A stretch of DNA of 64,000 bases from Lentimicrobiaceae bacterium (GTDB lineage: Bacteria > Bacteroidota > Bacteroidia > Bacteroidales > JAGNHN01). Positions 34,801 to 43,427 of this stretch are shown here, piece after piece (position 1 is the stretch's first letter; each line of letters starts with the position of its first letter). The notes below the pieces were generated by a model. The model was not told the DNA's origin, searched no databases, and was given only the letters and a program-made list of their open reading frames with translations. The position numbers and the translations under genes are program-made. The DNA lies in contig JAGNHN010000011.1 of the NCBI GenBank assembly GCA_018001695.1, positions 1 through 64,000 on the forward strand, written 5' to 3'.

Positions 34801-35407
34801 GCTGGATTGCCTGCCAGTCCACCAGCTCTCTCATCTGCTCCACCGTTGGTGCCTCAACTTTCTGGACCTCGTGAGAGGTGCGGAAGCCGTCGAAGAAATG
34901 GAGGAAGGGGATACGCGTTTTGATAGCAGTGAGATGGGCAACTGCTGCCAGGTCCATGATTTCCTGGACGCTACCTGTCGCCAGCATGGCGAATCCGGTC
35001 TGTCGGGTTGCCATGACATCGCTATGGTCGCCGAAAATGGACAGGGCATGTGTGGCCACAGTACGGGCGCTGACATGAAAGACAGCCGGCAGCAGTTCTC
35101 CTGCAATCTTGTACATATTGGGAATCATAAGCAGCAGCCCCTGTGAAGCAGTGTAGGTGCTTGTGAGGGCCCCCGCCTGCAATGCACCGTGGACAGCACC
35201 GGCTGCGCCACCTTCTGATTGCATCTCGCGAACCTCCACCGTTTCCCCAAAAATGTTTTTCAGGCCATTGGCCGACCATTCATCCACGAATTCGGCCATA
35301 TTGGACGAAGGTGTAATGGGATAAATGCAGGCAACTTCGCTGAACATATAAGCGATATGCGCGGCAGCATAATTGCCTTCACACGTGACGAAATTCTTCT
35401 TTTTCAT
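31874..35407 (-). CDS. nifJ: Pyruvate:ferredoxin (flavodoxin) oxidoreductase
   Basis: 1177 residues, the single-chain homodimeric form with all domains: N-terminal pyruvate-binding domains I-II (YPITPSSNMAEFVDEW), the gamma domain (about 420-620), a two-cluster ferredoxin domain with CIQCNQCAYVCPHAC and CTGCENCAEVCPTKD (about 690-765), and the C-terminal TPP domain with GCAGCGETPYVKL, GCSSIWGGSAPATPY and GDGWAYDIGYGGLDHV. It converts pyruvate, CoA and oxidised ferredoxin to acetyl-CoA, CO2 and reduced ferredoxin, and is oxygen-sensitive, pointing to anaerobic metabolism. It is divergent from the dihydroorotate-dehydrogenase-like gene. Confidence 0.97.
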   Translation of the reverse strand: MKKKNFVTCEGNYAAAHIAYMFSEVACIYPITPSSNMAEFVDEWSANGLKNIFGETVEVREMQSEGGAAGAVHGALQAGALTSTYTASQGLLLMIPNMYKIAGELLPAVFHVSARTVATHALSIFGDHSDVMATRQTGFAMLATGSVQEIMDLAAVAHLTAIKTRIPFLHFFDGFRTSHEVQKVEAPTVEQMRELVDWQAIQRFRDNALNPEHPFTRGTAQNPDIFFQAREANSHFYDKIADEVEAQMQRMAAITGREYHPFDYYGDTEADNIIIAMGSITDTIREVIDYLMAKGEKVGLIAVHLYRPFSAKYFFRAMPSSVKRITVLDRTKELGANGEPLYLDVKDLFYGAANAPLIVGGRYGLSSKDTTPAHILSVFENMKLPEPKNQFTISIVDDVKFTSLPLLPDISVVPKGTFEAKFYGIGADGTVGANKNSIKIIADAMDKYCQAYFAYDSKKSGGITTSHLRFGDQPIRSPYLVNSPDFVACHVPAYLEKYDMLKGLKPGGSFLLNSIWDEEETKHRLPDHMKKYLAKNNIAFYIINATQIAEEIGLGTRTNTIMQAAFFKVSEVIPYELAEKEMKDAIYKTYGRKGEMIVKMNNAAIDRGSAVIRVEVPAEWANLELVAKDDDRDTPDFIKNVFEPINHLKGDDLPVSAFLGREDGTLPAGTTAYEKRGIAVNVPEWIPENCIQCNQCAYVCPHACIRPFLINETEMKGLPEGTATLQAIPAKSFGTLQYRIQVSPLDCTGCENCAEVCPTKDKALVMKPLGSQLEEADRWNHFVDHVTYKDDVVPRDQSVKNSQFAQPLMEFSGACAGCGETPYVKLITQLFGERMIVANATGCSSIWGGSAPATPYCASKKNGKGVAWANSLFEDNAEFGYGIATGVNKIRTRIARLMTENMKAVAPETKAIFQEWIAAKEDAQGSEEVTARLLPILEKEKHEVAAHILDLKNYLIKKSVWIFGGDGWAYDIGYGGLDHVLASGEDVNILVMDTEVYSNTGGQASKATPVGAVAKFAAGGKRIRKKDLGAMAMTYGYVYVAQVGMGASQSQFLKAVKEAEAYPGPSMIIAYAPCINHGLRASMAQTQDETKRAVEAGYWSLYRFNPMLEKEGKNPFVLDSKEPDWSKFQEFLNGEVRYTSLKKAFPEVAGELFKAAEENARWRHNSYKRLASLDYTE

Positions 35408-35606
35408 GGTATTGTATGTAAGTTAAAACCTGTTGGTGATCGTGCTCAAATTTCCTGCGAAATTAAGGGAATTGAAGCAATTTATGAAGGAAGAGCGGGT
35501 GCGGAGGACTAGTTATCAGTTATTTAAATTGATTATAAATTAAAAACGATCCCATGATCAAAGCCCGCTTAAGGACCTTATGTATCGTATCATTCTGTTG
35601 TTTGGT

Positions 35607-35614
35607 TATCTTTG
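35607..35614 (+). promoter_or_regulatory. -7 box upstream of the dihydroorotate-dehydrogenase-like gene
   Basis: TATCTTTG, 63 bases before the ATG. The upstream element at the right distance reads TCG, so the match is partial. The 270-base gap from nifJ (35408-35677) holds no gene. Confidence 0.5.
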
Positions 35615-35677
35615 TAATGTCATGGATCATATCTGCGACATAAATCAACCGTCTCTTAACTTAAACGATATAAGGCT

Positions 35678-36691
35678 ATGGTAGACCTTCAGACCCATTA
35701 TCTGGGCATTAAGCTCAAGAATCCCATCATTGTTGGGGCATGTAATTTATCCACCGACACCGGTAACCTGCAAAAAATGGAGGCTGCCGGCGCCGCCGCT
35801 GTGGTCTATAAATCCCTTTTCGAAGAGCAGATACAGCTGGAAGACCTGCAGATGGAAATGGACATGCAGGACTACAACGACCGCAATGCGGAAATGATCA
35901 GCCTCTTTCCTGATATTTCTCATGCGGGGCCAAGGGAGTACCTGCACAACCTGAAACAGGCCGTCGCTGCTGTCGATATCCCTGTCTTTGCCTCCATCAA
36001 TGCCGTGGATAGCGGTTCCTGGGTGGAGTATGCCAAAGAAGTCGCAGAAACCGGCGTTGCCGGACTGGAATTGAACCTGTTTCAGGGCGCAGCCGGCCCG
36101 GACAAAGACGAAGCCGCTATCATTGATGAGCAAATCCGCATCATCAGGGATATCAAGGCGACCATCCAGATCCCGGTGAGCGTCAAGATCAGTCCGTATT
36201 ATACCAATACCGAAAAAGTCATTCATGAAATGGACAGGGCCGGCGCTGATGGCTTTGTGTTGTTCAACCGCATGTTTGAACCTGATATTGATGTAGACAG
36301 TGAAAAACATCATTTCCCCTACAACCTCAGCAACCCTGAAGACAAGCGCCTGGCGCTGCGTTATGCCGGTCTGCTGCACACAGAAATTGGCTCGTCGATC
36401 TGCACCAGTGGCGGTATCTTCAGCGGTAAAGACATCGTAGCGCTCATCCTCGCCGGCGCCGACGCCGTACAGGTGGTCAGCGCACTCTACAAGTTCAAGA
36501 TATCACACATCCGTAATATGCTGCTTGAAATGGAAGACTGGATGGAGTCCAAAGGCTATACCAGCATCGATGACTTCAGGGGGAAACTGTCCCGCTTCAA
36601 CAGCAATGATCCCTATGCCTATAAACGCGCTCAGTACATTGATATCCTGATGAAATCATCTGAAATCTTCAGGAAATACCCAATGATCTGA
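35678..36691 (+). CDS. Dihydroorotate dehydrogenase-like flavoprotein
   Basis: 337 residues. A TIM-barrel flavoprotein of the DHOD class 1 family: the opening MVDLQTHYLGIKLKNPIIVGACNLSTD, SVKISPYYTN, and the phosphate-binding SGGIFSGKDIVALILAGADAVQVVSALYK. The loop that carries the catalytic base in true DHODs (NCSxPN-type) is not recognisable, so pyrimidine synthesis is doubtful. Proteins of this subgroup are often encoded beside pyruvate:ferredoxin oxidoreductase in anaerobes; here the two are divergent. A redox role linked to ferredoxin metabolism is possible but unproven. No pyrimidine genes are nearby. Confidence 0.8.
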   Translation: MVDLQTHYLGIKLKNPIIVGACNLSTDTGNLQKMEAAGAAAVVYKSLFEEQIQLEDLQMEMDMQDYNDRNAEMISLFPDISHAGPREYLHNLKQAVAAVDIPVFASINAVDSGSWVEYAKEVAETGVAGLELNLFQGAAGPDKDEAAIIDEQIRIIRDIKATIQIPVSVKISPYYTNTEKVIHEMDRAGADGFVLFNRMFEPDIDVDSEKHHFPYNLSNPEDKRLALRYAGLLHTEIGSSICTSGGIFSGKDIVALILAGADAVQVVSALYKFKISHIRNMLLEMEDWMESKGYTSIDDFRGKLSRFNSNDPYAYKRAQYIDILMKSSEIFRKYPMI

Positions 36692-36733
36692 TATTAAGAA
36701 TACTGAGACGAACAGTTCTGCCATCTGCCCTAA

Positions 36734-39226
36734 ATGGAAGGATGGTATGATGATACTGCAAACAGCTACGTATTGATTTACCCTTACAATTTCGAACAGA
36801 AGACCGGCTTTGACCAGATCCGACGGCTGCTCAGCATGCATTGCATGAGCGACCCGGCCAGAGACCTTGTTGCGGAAATCCATTTCACCGATGACATGGA
36901 TGATATCCGTGTTGCGCTCGACCAGGCCATGGAGATGCGGCGCATCCTGCTGTTCAGCGAACCATTCCCTGCCCAGGACTATTTCGATATGCGGGATGGC
37001 CTGCGTTTGCTGGCAGTGAAAGGGGCCTTCCTCGAACCTGCCGTTCTTGTAGAACTCAGGGCATCCCTTCACAGTATCGCCGGAATTTGCCATTTCCTGC
37101 TGGGGGAAAGGCAAGGGGAATACCCCGAACTGGCCACCCTTGCCGCTGAGGTTTCCATAGATCCTGAAATCATCGCATCCCTGGACCGCCTGCTCGATGA
37201 GCGGGGCATAGTAAGGGATGATGCCAGTCCGGAACTGGCCAGACTCAGGCGTGAACGTTTTCGCTTACAGGCAAGGGTGGAGCAAGAGATCAGTGCCATC
37301 ATGACCCAGGCCAGGCGCTCGGGTTGGGTGGCCGATGATGCGGAGATGACCATCCGCAATGGCCGGCTTGTCCTGCCTGTATTGGCCGCATCCAAAAGGC
37401 AACTGAAAGGTCTCATCCATGACCGCTCAGCCACAGGACACACCCTCTATATTGAGCCGCAGGAAATATTCGAAGCCAACAACGAGATACGTGAACTTGA
37501 ACTGGCGGAAGAAGAGGAGATCAGAAGAATCCTTACCGCGCTGGCAGATACCTTGCGGCCCATGCTGCCTGAGATACGCGCTGCCTATGACTTTCTGGCC
37601 CGCATGGACCTGATCAGGGCCAAAGCCAGACTCGCCCTGCAGCTGAAGGCAGACAAGCCACTGCTGAACGACAAACCCATTATCGAATGGTTCGATGCCG
37701 TGCACCCTCTCCTCTACCTTTCCCATCAGGCCCAGAAGAAATCAGTGGTTCCGCTGCGCATCAAGCTCGATGACGGGGAGCGCATCCTGGTCATTTCAGG
37801 TCCCAATGCCGGTGGTAAAAGCGTCGCGCTGAAAACCGTTGTTCTGCTGCAATATATGCTGCAATGTGGTTTACTGGTTCCCATGCGGGCCACTTCAGAG
37901 ACCGGGATCTTCAACAAGCTGCTACTCGACATAGGAGATGAACAAAGCCTTGAAAATGACCTGAGTACATACAGCTCACATCTGCTTAATATGCAGGTAT
38001 TTCTCAGAGAGAGTGATGCCGGTACATTGTTTCTTATCGATGAGTTTGGCGCCGGAACCGAGCCACGCTTCGGAGGGGCACTTGCCGAGGCAATACTGGA
38101 AAAACTGCATACCAAAGGCGCCTTCGGAGTGGTCACGACACATTACGCCAACCTGAAGATGATGGGTGGGCAAAGAGATGGAATCATCAACGGCGCCATG
38201 CAATTTGATGTGACAAATATGTCGCCCCTGTTTGCCCTTGAAACCGGTAAACCTGGGAGCTCCTTTGCCTTTGAGATCGCGTCACGGATCGGATTGGGGC
38301 AGGACGTGCTGGATGCTGCCGTTCAGAAAGCAGGGCAGGATCTTATTGATCTGGACCGTCAGCTGCAGCAACTGGAGAATGACAGGCGTGCCATGGATAA
38401 AAAACAGACCGAGCTTCGTGTTGCCGATGCCTTTCTTTCAGAAATGATAGATAAATATGAAAACCAGACCCGGGACCTGGAAAAACGCAGGCAGGAAATC
38501 CTGGCAGAAGCAAGAAAACAGGCCCGTACGCTGATTGAAGATTCCAACCGGTTGATCGAAACCACGATACGCGAAATTAAAGAAGCCAGCGCCTCCAGGG
38601 AGGCGACAAGAGCACTCAGGCAAAAGCTGGAAGAACAGGCCGCTGCTCTTGTCTCTGAGCCTCAGCCACCTGAGGTCATCATAAAAAAAGAGAAAGAAGA
38701 CATCATTGAAAAACCACCGCCTGCTGCCAGAAAAACATCAAAAGTCAGTCTTCCAAAAGAACTCACCACCGGCGATAAAGTCCAGGTAGTCGGACAACAA
38801 ACGATCGGAGAGATTATCTCTATACAGGGAAAAATGGCAGAAGTGGCTTTTGCCAGTATGAAGATGCGCCTACCTGTCAGTCAGTTGCAGCGCCCGGATG
38901 CGAAGGAAATGAAAGAACAGGCCAGGTCCAAACCCAGGAGCGAAAGACGGATCATTGATGAGATCAATGAAAAGATGGCCAACTTCAATGCCCAGATCGA
39001 CCTCAGGGGCATGCGGGCAGAAGAGTGCCTTTACACCCTACGTCATTACATCGATGATGCCATCTTACTTAACATCAATACGATACGCATTCTTCATGGG
39101 AAAGGAGACGGTATCCTTCGCCAGGTCGTGCGGGAGTTTGTTTCCCATATTCCTGAAGTGCGGCAATACCATGACGAGCATATTGAAATGGGAGGGCACG
39201 GCATAACCGTTGTGCATTTCAGGTAG
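36734..39226 (+). CDS. mutS2: MutS2 family protein
   Basis: 830 residues. It lacks the MutS mismatch domain and starts with the clamp/lever region (EQKTGFDQIRRLLSMHCMS). The ATPase has GPNAGGKSVALKT (Walker A), LFLIDEFGAGTEPRFGG (Walker B) and VVTTHYANLK. A long coiled coil (about 530-640) leads to a KOW-like segment and a C-terminal Smr domain (about 757-830) with the nuclease motif DLRG and LHGKGDGILRQVV. Homologues suppress recombination or rescue collided ribosomes; which applies here is unknown. Start 36734 is used; a shorter start would lose the first 15 residues, which are not conserved. Confidence 0.94.
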   Translation: MEGWYDDTANSYVLIYPYNFEQKTGFDQIRRLLSMHCMSDPARDLVAEIHFTDDMDDIRVALDQAMEMRRILLFSEPFPAQDYFDMRDGLRLLAVKGAFLEPAVLVELRASLHSIAGICHFLLGERQGEYPELATLAAEVSIDPEIIASLDRLLDERGIVRDDASPELARLRRERFRLQARVEQEISAIMTQARRSGWVADDAEMTIRNGRLVLPVLAASKRQLKGLIHDRSATGHTLYIEPQEIFEANNEIRELELAEEEEIRRILTALADTLRPMLPEIRAAYDFLARMDLIRAKARLALQLKADKPLLNDKPIIEWFDAVHPLLYLSHQAQKKSVVPLRIKLDDGERILVISGPNAGGKSVALKTVVLLQYMLQCGLLVPMRATSETGIFNKLLLDIGDEQSLENDLSTYSSHLLNMQVFLRESDAGTLFLIDEFGAGTEPRFGGALAEAILEKLHTKGAFGVVTTHYANLKMMGGQRDGIINGAMQFDVTNMSPLFALETGKPGSSFAFEIASRIGLGQDVLDAAVQKAGQDLIDLDRQLQQLENDRRAMDKKQTELRVADAFLSEMIDKYENQTRDLEKRRQEILAEARKQARTLIEDSNRLIETTIREIKEASASREATRALRQKLEEQAAALVSEPQPPEVIIKKEKEDIIEKPPPAARKTSKVSLPKELTTGDKVQVVGQQTIGEIISIQGKMAEVAFASMKMRLPVSQLQRPDAKEMKEQARSKPRSERRIIDEINEKMANFNAQIDLRGMRAEECLYTLRHYIDDAILLNINTIRILHGKGDGILRQVVREFVSHIPEVRQYHDEHIEMGGHGITVVHFR

Positions 39227-39273
39227 TTCCGATTCCATTGTGAACACTTTCATTAACCAAGCGTTTCCTTCAC

Positions 39274-39735
39274 ATGACAGAGCAAAAACAAGAGGAAGTA
39301 AAAAAATCCCGGTGGTTCGGGTGGTTTCTGATTGCCGTCATCATCGCCATGGCAGGTGTGATCATTGTCCAGCGAACCTCCAGCTATGGCAGCAAGGACA
39401 AGTACACCTTGCACCTCGATGACCAGAATTTCCAGTCCACCATTGCTTCAGGGGTGGTCCTGGTGGATTACTGGGCCGAATGGTGCAAGCCCTGTAAAGC
39501 CATGGAACCTGCGCTGCATGCCGTGGCCAAAGAAATGTATGGGAAAGCGGTTGTAGCTAAGCTCGACATCGACCAGCACAGATCCATTGCAGAAGCGCAG
39601 GGAATAGAGGTTATTCCAACCATGATCATCTATAAGGATGGAAAAGAAGTGAACCGGCTCATGGGGATGCAATCGCAGGAAAGCCTGTCAGAAGCCCTTC
39701 AGCAGACCATGATTGCAACACCTAACACAGATTAA
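39274..39735 (+). CDS. Membrane-anchored thioredoxin-family protein
   Basis: 153 residues. One N-terminal helix (about 14-33) places the thioredoxin domain (about 45-145) outside the cytoplasm, most likely. The active site is AEWCKPCKAME, the thioredoxin type with lysine replacing glycine, and the cis-proline is in IEVIPTMIIY. It could reduce or isomerise disulfides or help cytochrome c maturation, which the window's multiheme proteins require; that is inference. It is followed after 2 bases by a small cysteine-containing membrane protein. Confidence 0.88.
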   Translation: MTEQKQEEVKKSRWFGWFLIAVIIAMAGVIIVQRTSSYGSKDKYTLHLDDQNFQSTIASGVVLVDYWAEWCKPCKAMEPALHAVAKEMYGKAVVAKLDIDQHRSIAEAQGIEVIPTMIIYKDGKEVNRLMGMQSQESLSEALQQTMIATPNTD

Positions 39736-39737
39736 CC

Positions 39738-39998
39738 ATGACTGAAGAGAACACCGGAATTAAACGGCTTAAGACCATATTGCTGAATCCCAGGATCCTG
39801 GGTTCGATAGCGGGGCTGCTGGGAGGTTATCTGTATTACACCGAAATCGGATGCAAACAGGGAACCTGTCCCATCACTTCCAATCCATGGCTCACCATGC
39901 TTTGGGGAGGCACGATGGGTTATCTCATCGGAGACATGTTCCGTCCCAAGCCATCCAAAAGGACTGCGGAAGGCGGAGAAAACCCAACAACATCCTGA
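39738..39998 (+). CDS. Small two-helix membrane protein (DUF6132-like)
   Basis: 86 residues with two membrane segments (about 17-37 and 49-68). The loop between them holds two cysteines, CKQGTCPITSNP, the recognisable signature of this small Bacteroidota family of unknown function. Coupling to the thioredoxin gene (2-base gap) suggests that the cysteine pair may be a redox partner. The C-terminus is charged and disordered. Confidence 0.75.
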   Translation: MTEENTGIKRLKTILLNPRILGSIAGLLGGYLYYTEIGCKQGTCPITSNPWLTMLWGGTMGYLIGDMFRPKPSKRTAEGGENPTTS

Positions 39999-40056
39999 GC
40001 GACCCCTGACACCAATGCGTCGCATTGAAACTGCTTTAGCCAACAAGTTAAGGTTG

Positions 40057-40087
40057 TTGCTTTTAGCCATTTGATTCATTATATTTA
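40057..40087 (+). promoter_or_regulatory. Possible promoter of the T9SS-secreted protein gene
   Basis: TTG at 40057-40059, 20 bases, TATATTTA at 40080-40087 (one mismatch to TAnnTTTG), 24 bases before the ATG. Confidence 0.45.
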
Positions 40088-40111
40088 GCAGGCATTTTAA
40101 AGCTTCCTGCC

Positions 40112-42865
40112 ATGACTGCTCTTTCTGCTTTGACTGCCATTCCCGGCAGCTTCCGGTTTCGCATCCTGTTCTTTATTGCCCTTCTCCTTATTAGTCTGGC
40201 TGTCGCCGGACAGTCCAGGGCCCGCATTCCCCAGGAATGGCAAAACCAGGGGGTCAGGGTTCCTCTTAGTTGCGACAATCCAGCAAGGCAATTAGACCAT
40301 GCTGGTGATGCCTTCGAATCCATTCATCAACCTGACATCATCAGTGAATACATTACCGGTACGACCTTTTATGATCTACAGACAAACAAAAGCAATCAGA
40401 ACCGGTTCTACCGCTACCCTGACGGCACCATGGCGGCAACATGGATGTATAGCACCGACTATCCCAATTTCGTGAACAGGGGAACCGGTTACAATTATTT
40501 CAATGGCACCTCATGGGGGGCAGCACCGACAGTCCGGATTGAGAATATCAAGGTCGGATGGCCTTCTTATGCTCCGCTGGGAACGGGTGGGGAGATCGTT
40601 GTCAGCCATATCGGATCCACGGGATTGAACATCAGCACGAGGGCTGTCAGGGGCACAGGAACATGGGCACACACAAGCCTCGCGGGTCCAACTTCCAACC
40701 CCAATCTGCTCTGGCCACGGATGATCACGTCGGGGATCACTCATAGCAATATCCACATCATGGCCCTCACCGCACCCATCGCCAATGCCGGTACTTTATA
40801 CAACGGCAGCGACGGAGCGCTCCTCTATTACAGATCCACCAACGGGGGATTGAGCTGGGATATCAGCGGCGTCCAGCCTCCTGGCACCGACACCTCCGCT
40901 TATCTGGGTCTGTCGGGTGATTGCTATGCATGGGCCGAACCCAGGGGCAATACCCTCGCCTTTGTGGTGGGCGACAGCTGGTTCGATCTTTTTCTATTGA
41001 AATCCACCAACAATGGAACGAGCTGGACAAAGACCATGATCTGGCAGCATCCTTATCCTTTCTTTAACCGTACCACGCCGACTGTCACGGACACCTTCTA
41101 CTGTCCGGATGGCAGCGTCGCGGCTGCCATCGACAACAACGGCAAGGTTCATGTGTTTTTCGGCATCAACCGGGCTTATGCCAACACAGCCGGTTCTTAC
41201 TGGTTTCCGCTGGTGGATGGCCTGGGCTACTGGAATGAGGACATGCCGCAAATCACATCTTCGTTCGTCAAAAACACCCTGCATCCGGACACCCTTGAAA
41301 ACCACGGCCAGCTGGCCGGGTATGCCCTGGATGTGAACAACAACGGCAGCCTGGATATCAGCACCGTGGGATATTATTATGTGTCGCTCAGCGGAATGCC
41401 CACCGCCACAATCGACAGCAACAATATCATATACCTGGTTTATTCCTCGGTGATGGAAAACCTGACCAACGGCGTTCAGCATTACCGTCATTTACTTGGT
41501 CGAAAATCCATTGACATGGGATACAGCTGGGGCAATATTCTGGATTTGACTGCCGCTCCGATACACAGTGCGCATGAATGCGTATTCCCCTCCATGGCCG
41601 CATTCAGCGACAACAAACTCCATCTGCTTTACCAGCAGGACATGGAGCCCGGGCTGGCAGTCAGGGGCGACCTGGACCCTTACGCCAACAACAACATCGT
41701 GTATCTCAATGTGGACAAGACCGACCTTGTTCATGTCCCTCCCGGGCCTTTATGGACATATACCATTACGCCGCATATGCACAAAATCGTTCTGCCTCCC
41801 CTATCGGGAATGCTGGTAAACAATGTGGCCATTAACAATGGTGATTATGTGGGTGCGTTCTATCAGTCTTCCACCGGACTGGCTTGCGCCGGGTATAAGA
41901 AGATTTTCTCAGCAAGCGACACCCTGACTGCTTATGGCGCCATGCCCGGCCAGGGTAATGGTTTCGCTGCAGGTGAAGTGATAAAGTGGAGAATATGGAA
42001 AGAGAGCACATCCACAGCCTACCAGGCCTTTGCCGTTTATGATCCACAGGCCCCGCAGCAAGGCAATTTTGCCGCAGGTGGGTTAAGCAAAGTAATGCAG
42101 CTCAAAGGCGGGCTGGTAGAGGTACTGGCCAGTCCCGGACCCAGCGTATGCTCCGGGACGCCTGTCAATATGCAGATCATCGTTAGTGGAGGATATCCGC
42201 CCTACACCTACGCCTGGTCTCCATCAACCTGGCTGAGCAATCCTGCCATTGCCAATCCTGTTGCTACACCTCTGTCCACCACCACTTATACTATTACGGT
42301 AACTGACATCATTGGGATTACGGGAACAGCATCGTCAACCATCCAGATCATCCCTCCGCCGGCCGTGAGCCTGGGCCCCCTTGCCAATGCCTGTGACGAC
42401 TGGCCGCCCTTCATGCTGAGTGGAGGCATCCCGGGCGGTGGAACTTACGCTGGAAATTATGTCACAGGAGGGATGTTTAACCCAACGGCTGCCGGCCAGG
42501 GGAACCATATGATCATCTATAGTATCACTGATCCCCAGACGGGATGCATTGGAAAAGACACATCATATATATTGGTTGAGCACTGTGTGGGGATGGATCC
42601 GGCTAACACCCGGCCACAATGGCAGCTTTATCCGAATCCCTTCAGCGATTATATCCATTTCAGAGGCTTTATACCCGGTGATGCGGAGGTGGCTGTATCG
42701 ATTCACCATAGTGACGGACGGATGGTAGGCGCTGAAAAGCTGACAACGGCCCGCCTGACATGCGAAGGAATACAGGTTTCCGGACTTGCCAAAGGCCTGT
42801 ACATTGTAAGAATTGTGATTCAAGATACTGAGGCCGTTTTCAGGGTAGTGAAAACAGGCTATTGA
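40112..42865 (+). CDS. Secreted BNR/sialidase-like protein with T9SS C-terminal sorting domain
   Basis: 917 residues. A long signal peptide (about 1-33, hydrophobic ILFFIALLLISLAVAG) is followed by a propeller-like region (about 70-560) with Asp-box motifs STNGGLSW, STNNGTSW and SIDMGYSW, typical of BNR repeats in sialidases and glycan-binding proteins. About 670-745 is a PKD/SprB-like Ig domain (SGGYPPYTYAWSPS). The last 80 residues, from WQLYPNPFSDYIHF to GLYIVRI and RVVKTGY, are a type A T9SS sorting domain, so it is exported across the outer membrane and probably anchored or released. No sialidase catalytic arginine triad could be identified, so enzyme activity is uncertain. Confidence 0.85.
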   Translation: MTALSALTAIPGSFRFRILFFIALLLISLAVAGQSRARIPQEWQNQGVRVPLSCDNPARQLDHAGDAFESIHQPDIISEYITGTTFYDLQTNKSNQNRFYRYPDGTMAATWMYSTDYPNFVNRGTGYNYFNGTSWGAAPTVRIENIKVGWPSYAPLGTGGEIVVSHIGSTGLNISTRAVRGTGTWAHTSLAGPTSNPNLLWPRMITSGITHSNIHIMALTAPIANAGTLYNGSDGALLYYRSTNGGLSWDISGVQPPGTDTSAYLGLSGDCYAWAEPRGNTLAFVVGDSWFDLFLLKSTNNGTSWTKTMIWQHPYPFFNRTTPTVTDTFYCPDGSVAAAIDNNGKVHVFFGINRAYANTAGSYWFPLVDGLGYWNEDMPQITSSFVKNTLHPDTLENHGQLAGYALDVNNNGSLDISTVGYYYVSLSGMPTATIDSNNIIYLVYSSVMENLTNGVQHYRHLLGRKSIDMGYSWGNILDLTAAPIHSAHECVFPSMAAFSDNKLHLLYQQDMEPGLAVRGDLDPYANNNIVYLNVDKTDLVHVPPGPLWTYTITPHMHKIVLPPLSGMLVNNVAINNGDYVGAFYQSSTGLACAGYKKIFSASDTLTAYGAMPGQGNGFAAGEVIKWRIWKESTSTAYQAFAVYDPQAPQQGNFAAGGLSKVMQLKGGLVEVLASPGPSVCSGTPVNMQIIVSGGYPPYTYAWSPSTWLSNPAIANPVATPLSTTTYTITVTDIIGITGTASSTIQIIPPPAVSLGPLANACDDWPPFMLSGGIPGGGTYAGNYVTGGMFNPTAAGQGNHMIIYSITDPQTGCIGKDTSYILVEHCVGMDPANTRPQWQLYPNPFSDYIHFRGFIPGDAEVAVSIHHSDGRMVGAEKLTTARLTCEGIQVSGLAKGLYIVRIVIQDTEAVFRVVKTGY

Positions 42866-42901
42866 TCTGATCGGACTTCGCTGATTCGAGGCTGCGGACA
42901 C

Positions 42902-43258
42902 CTACTTTTTCACGGTATTCCGTTTACTTTTTCCCTTTATCGAAGCGGATACCAGGTCATAGGAATGGTCAATCAGCCCGAGAATGAATGGTACCGGGAG
43001 GCTGCCATCCAGAATGATTGTATTCCAATGGACCTTGTTCATATGGTAACCCGGGGTGATGGCGGGATGGTGTTCCCGTAGCCCGGCTGACCGCTCCGGG
43101 TCGCATTTCAGGTTGATCCATAAGGGATGGGCATCCAGGGCGCATAAGGCAAAGATCTTTCCTTTGACCTTAAAGACCAGGGTCACATCATCGAAAGGAA
43201 AATGCTCGCTGACTTCAGGTTTTTGAAGGCAGTATGTCCGGATATCCTCAGCTTCCAT
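42902..43258 (-). CDS. MmcQ/YjbR-family protein
   Basis: 118 residues from the ATG at 43258 (MEAEDIRTYCLQKPEVSEHFPF). A CyaY-like fold protein: FPFDDVTLVFKVKGKIFALCAL, WINLKCDPERSAGLREHHPAITPGYHMNKVHWNTI and the C-terminal LIDHSYDLV are typical. The family is often called DNA-binding, but its role is not established. The open frame extends upstream to 43330 without family similarity. It is convergent with the T9SS gene and divergent from the acyl-CoA carboxylase promoter. Confidence 0.85.
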   Translation of the reverse strand: MEAEDIRTYCLQKPEVSEHFPFDDVTLVFKVKGKIFALCALDAHPLWINLKCDPERSAGLREHHPAITPGYHMNKVHWNTIILDGSLPVPFILGLIDHSYDLVSASIKGKSKRNTVKK

Positions 43259-43342
43259 GGGTTTTAGATGAACTGCGAATTTACGCAATATCGTGTTTCT
43301 GATTTCTACCACACTGATGGACAGCAGCAATAAAGAAAAGTC

Positions 43343-43372
43343 TTGCCTACGTCCAATATTTCCCTATTTTTG
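43343..43372 (+). promoter_or_regulatory. Promoter of the acyl-CoA carboxylase operon
   Basis: TTG at 43343-43345, exactly 19 bases, TATTTTTG at 43365-43372. The start site should be near 43379, right at the foot of the hairpin at 43380. Confidence 0.8.
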
Positions 43373-43379
43373 TACTCTT

Positions 43380-43406
43380 GCCGGAAGATGTGGCCGGCTT
43401 TTTTTT
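43380..43406 (+). terminator. Terminator-like hairpin in the leader of the acyl-CoA carboxylase operon
   Basis: GCCGG, 9-base loop, CCGGC, then eight T, all between the promoter and the ATG at 43428. No plus-strand gene upstream needs it, because the minus-strand MmcQ gene lies there. A short stem makes it a weak terminator, so attenuation is possible. Confidence 0.55.
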
Positions 43407-43427
43407 GCCTAACCAATCCCGATTCTT

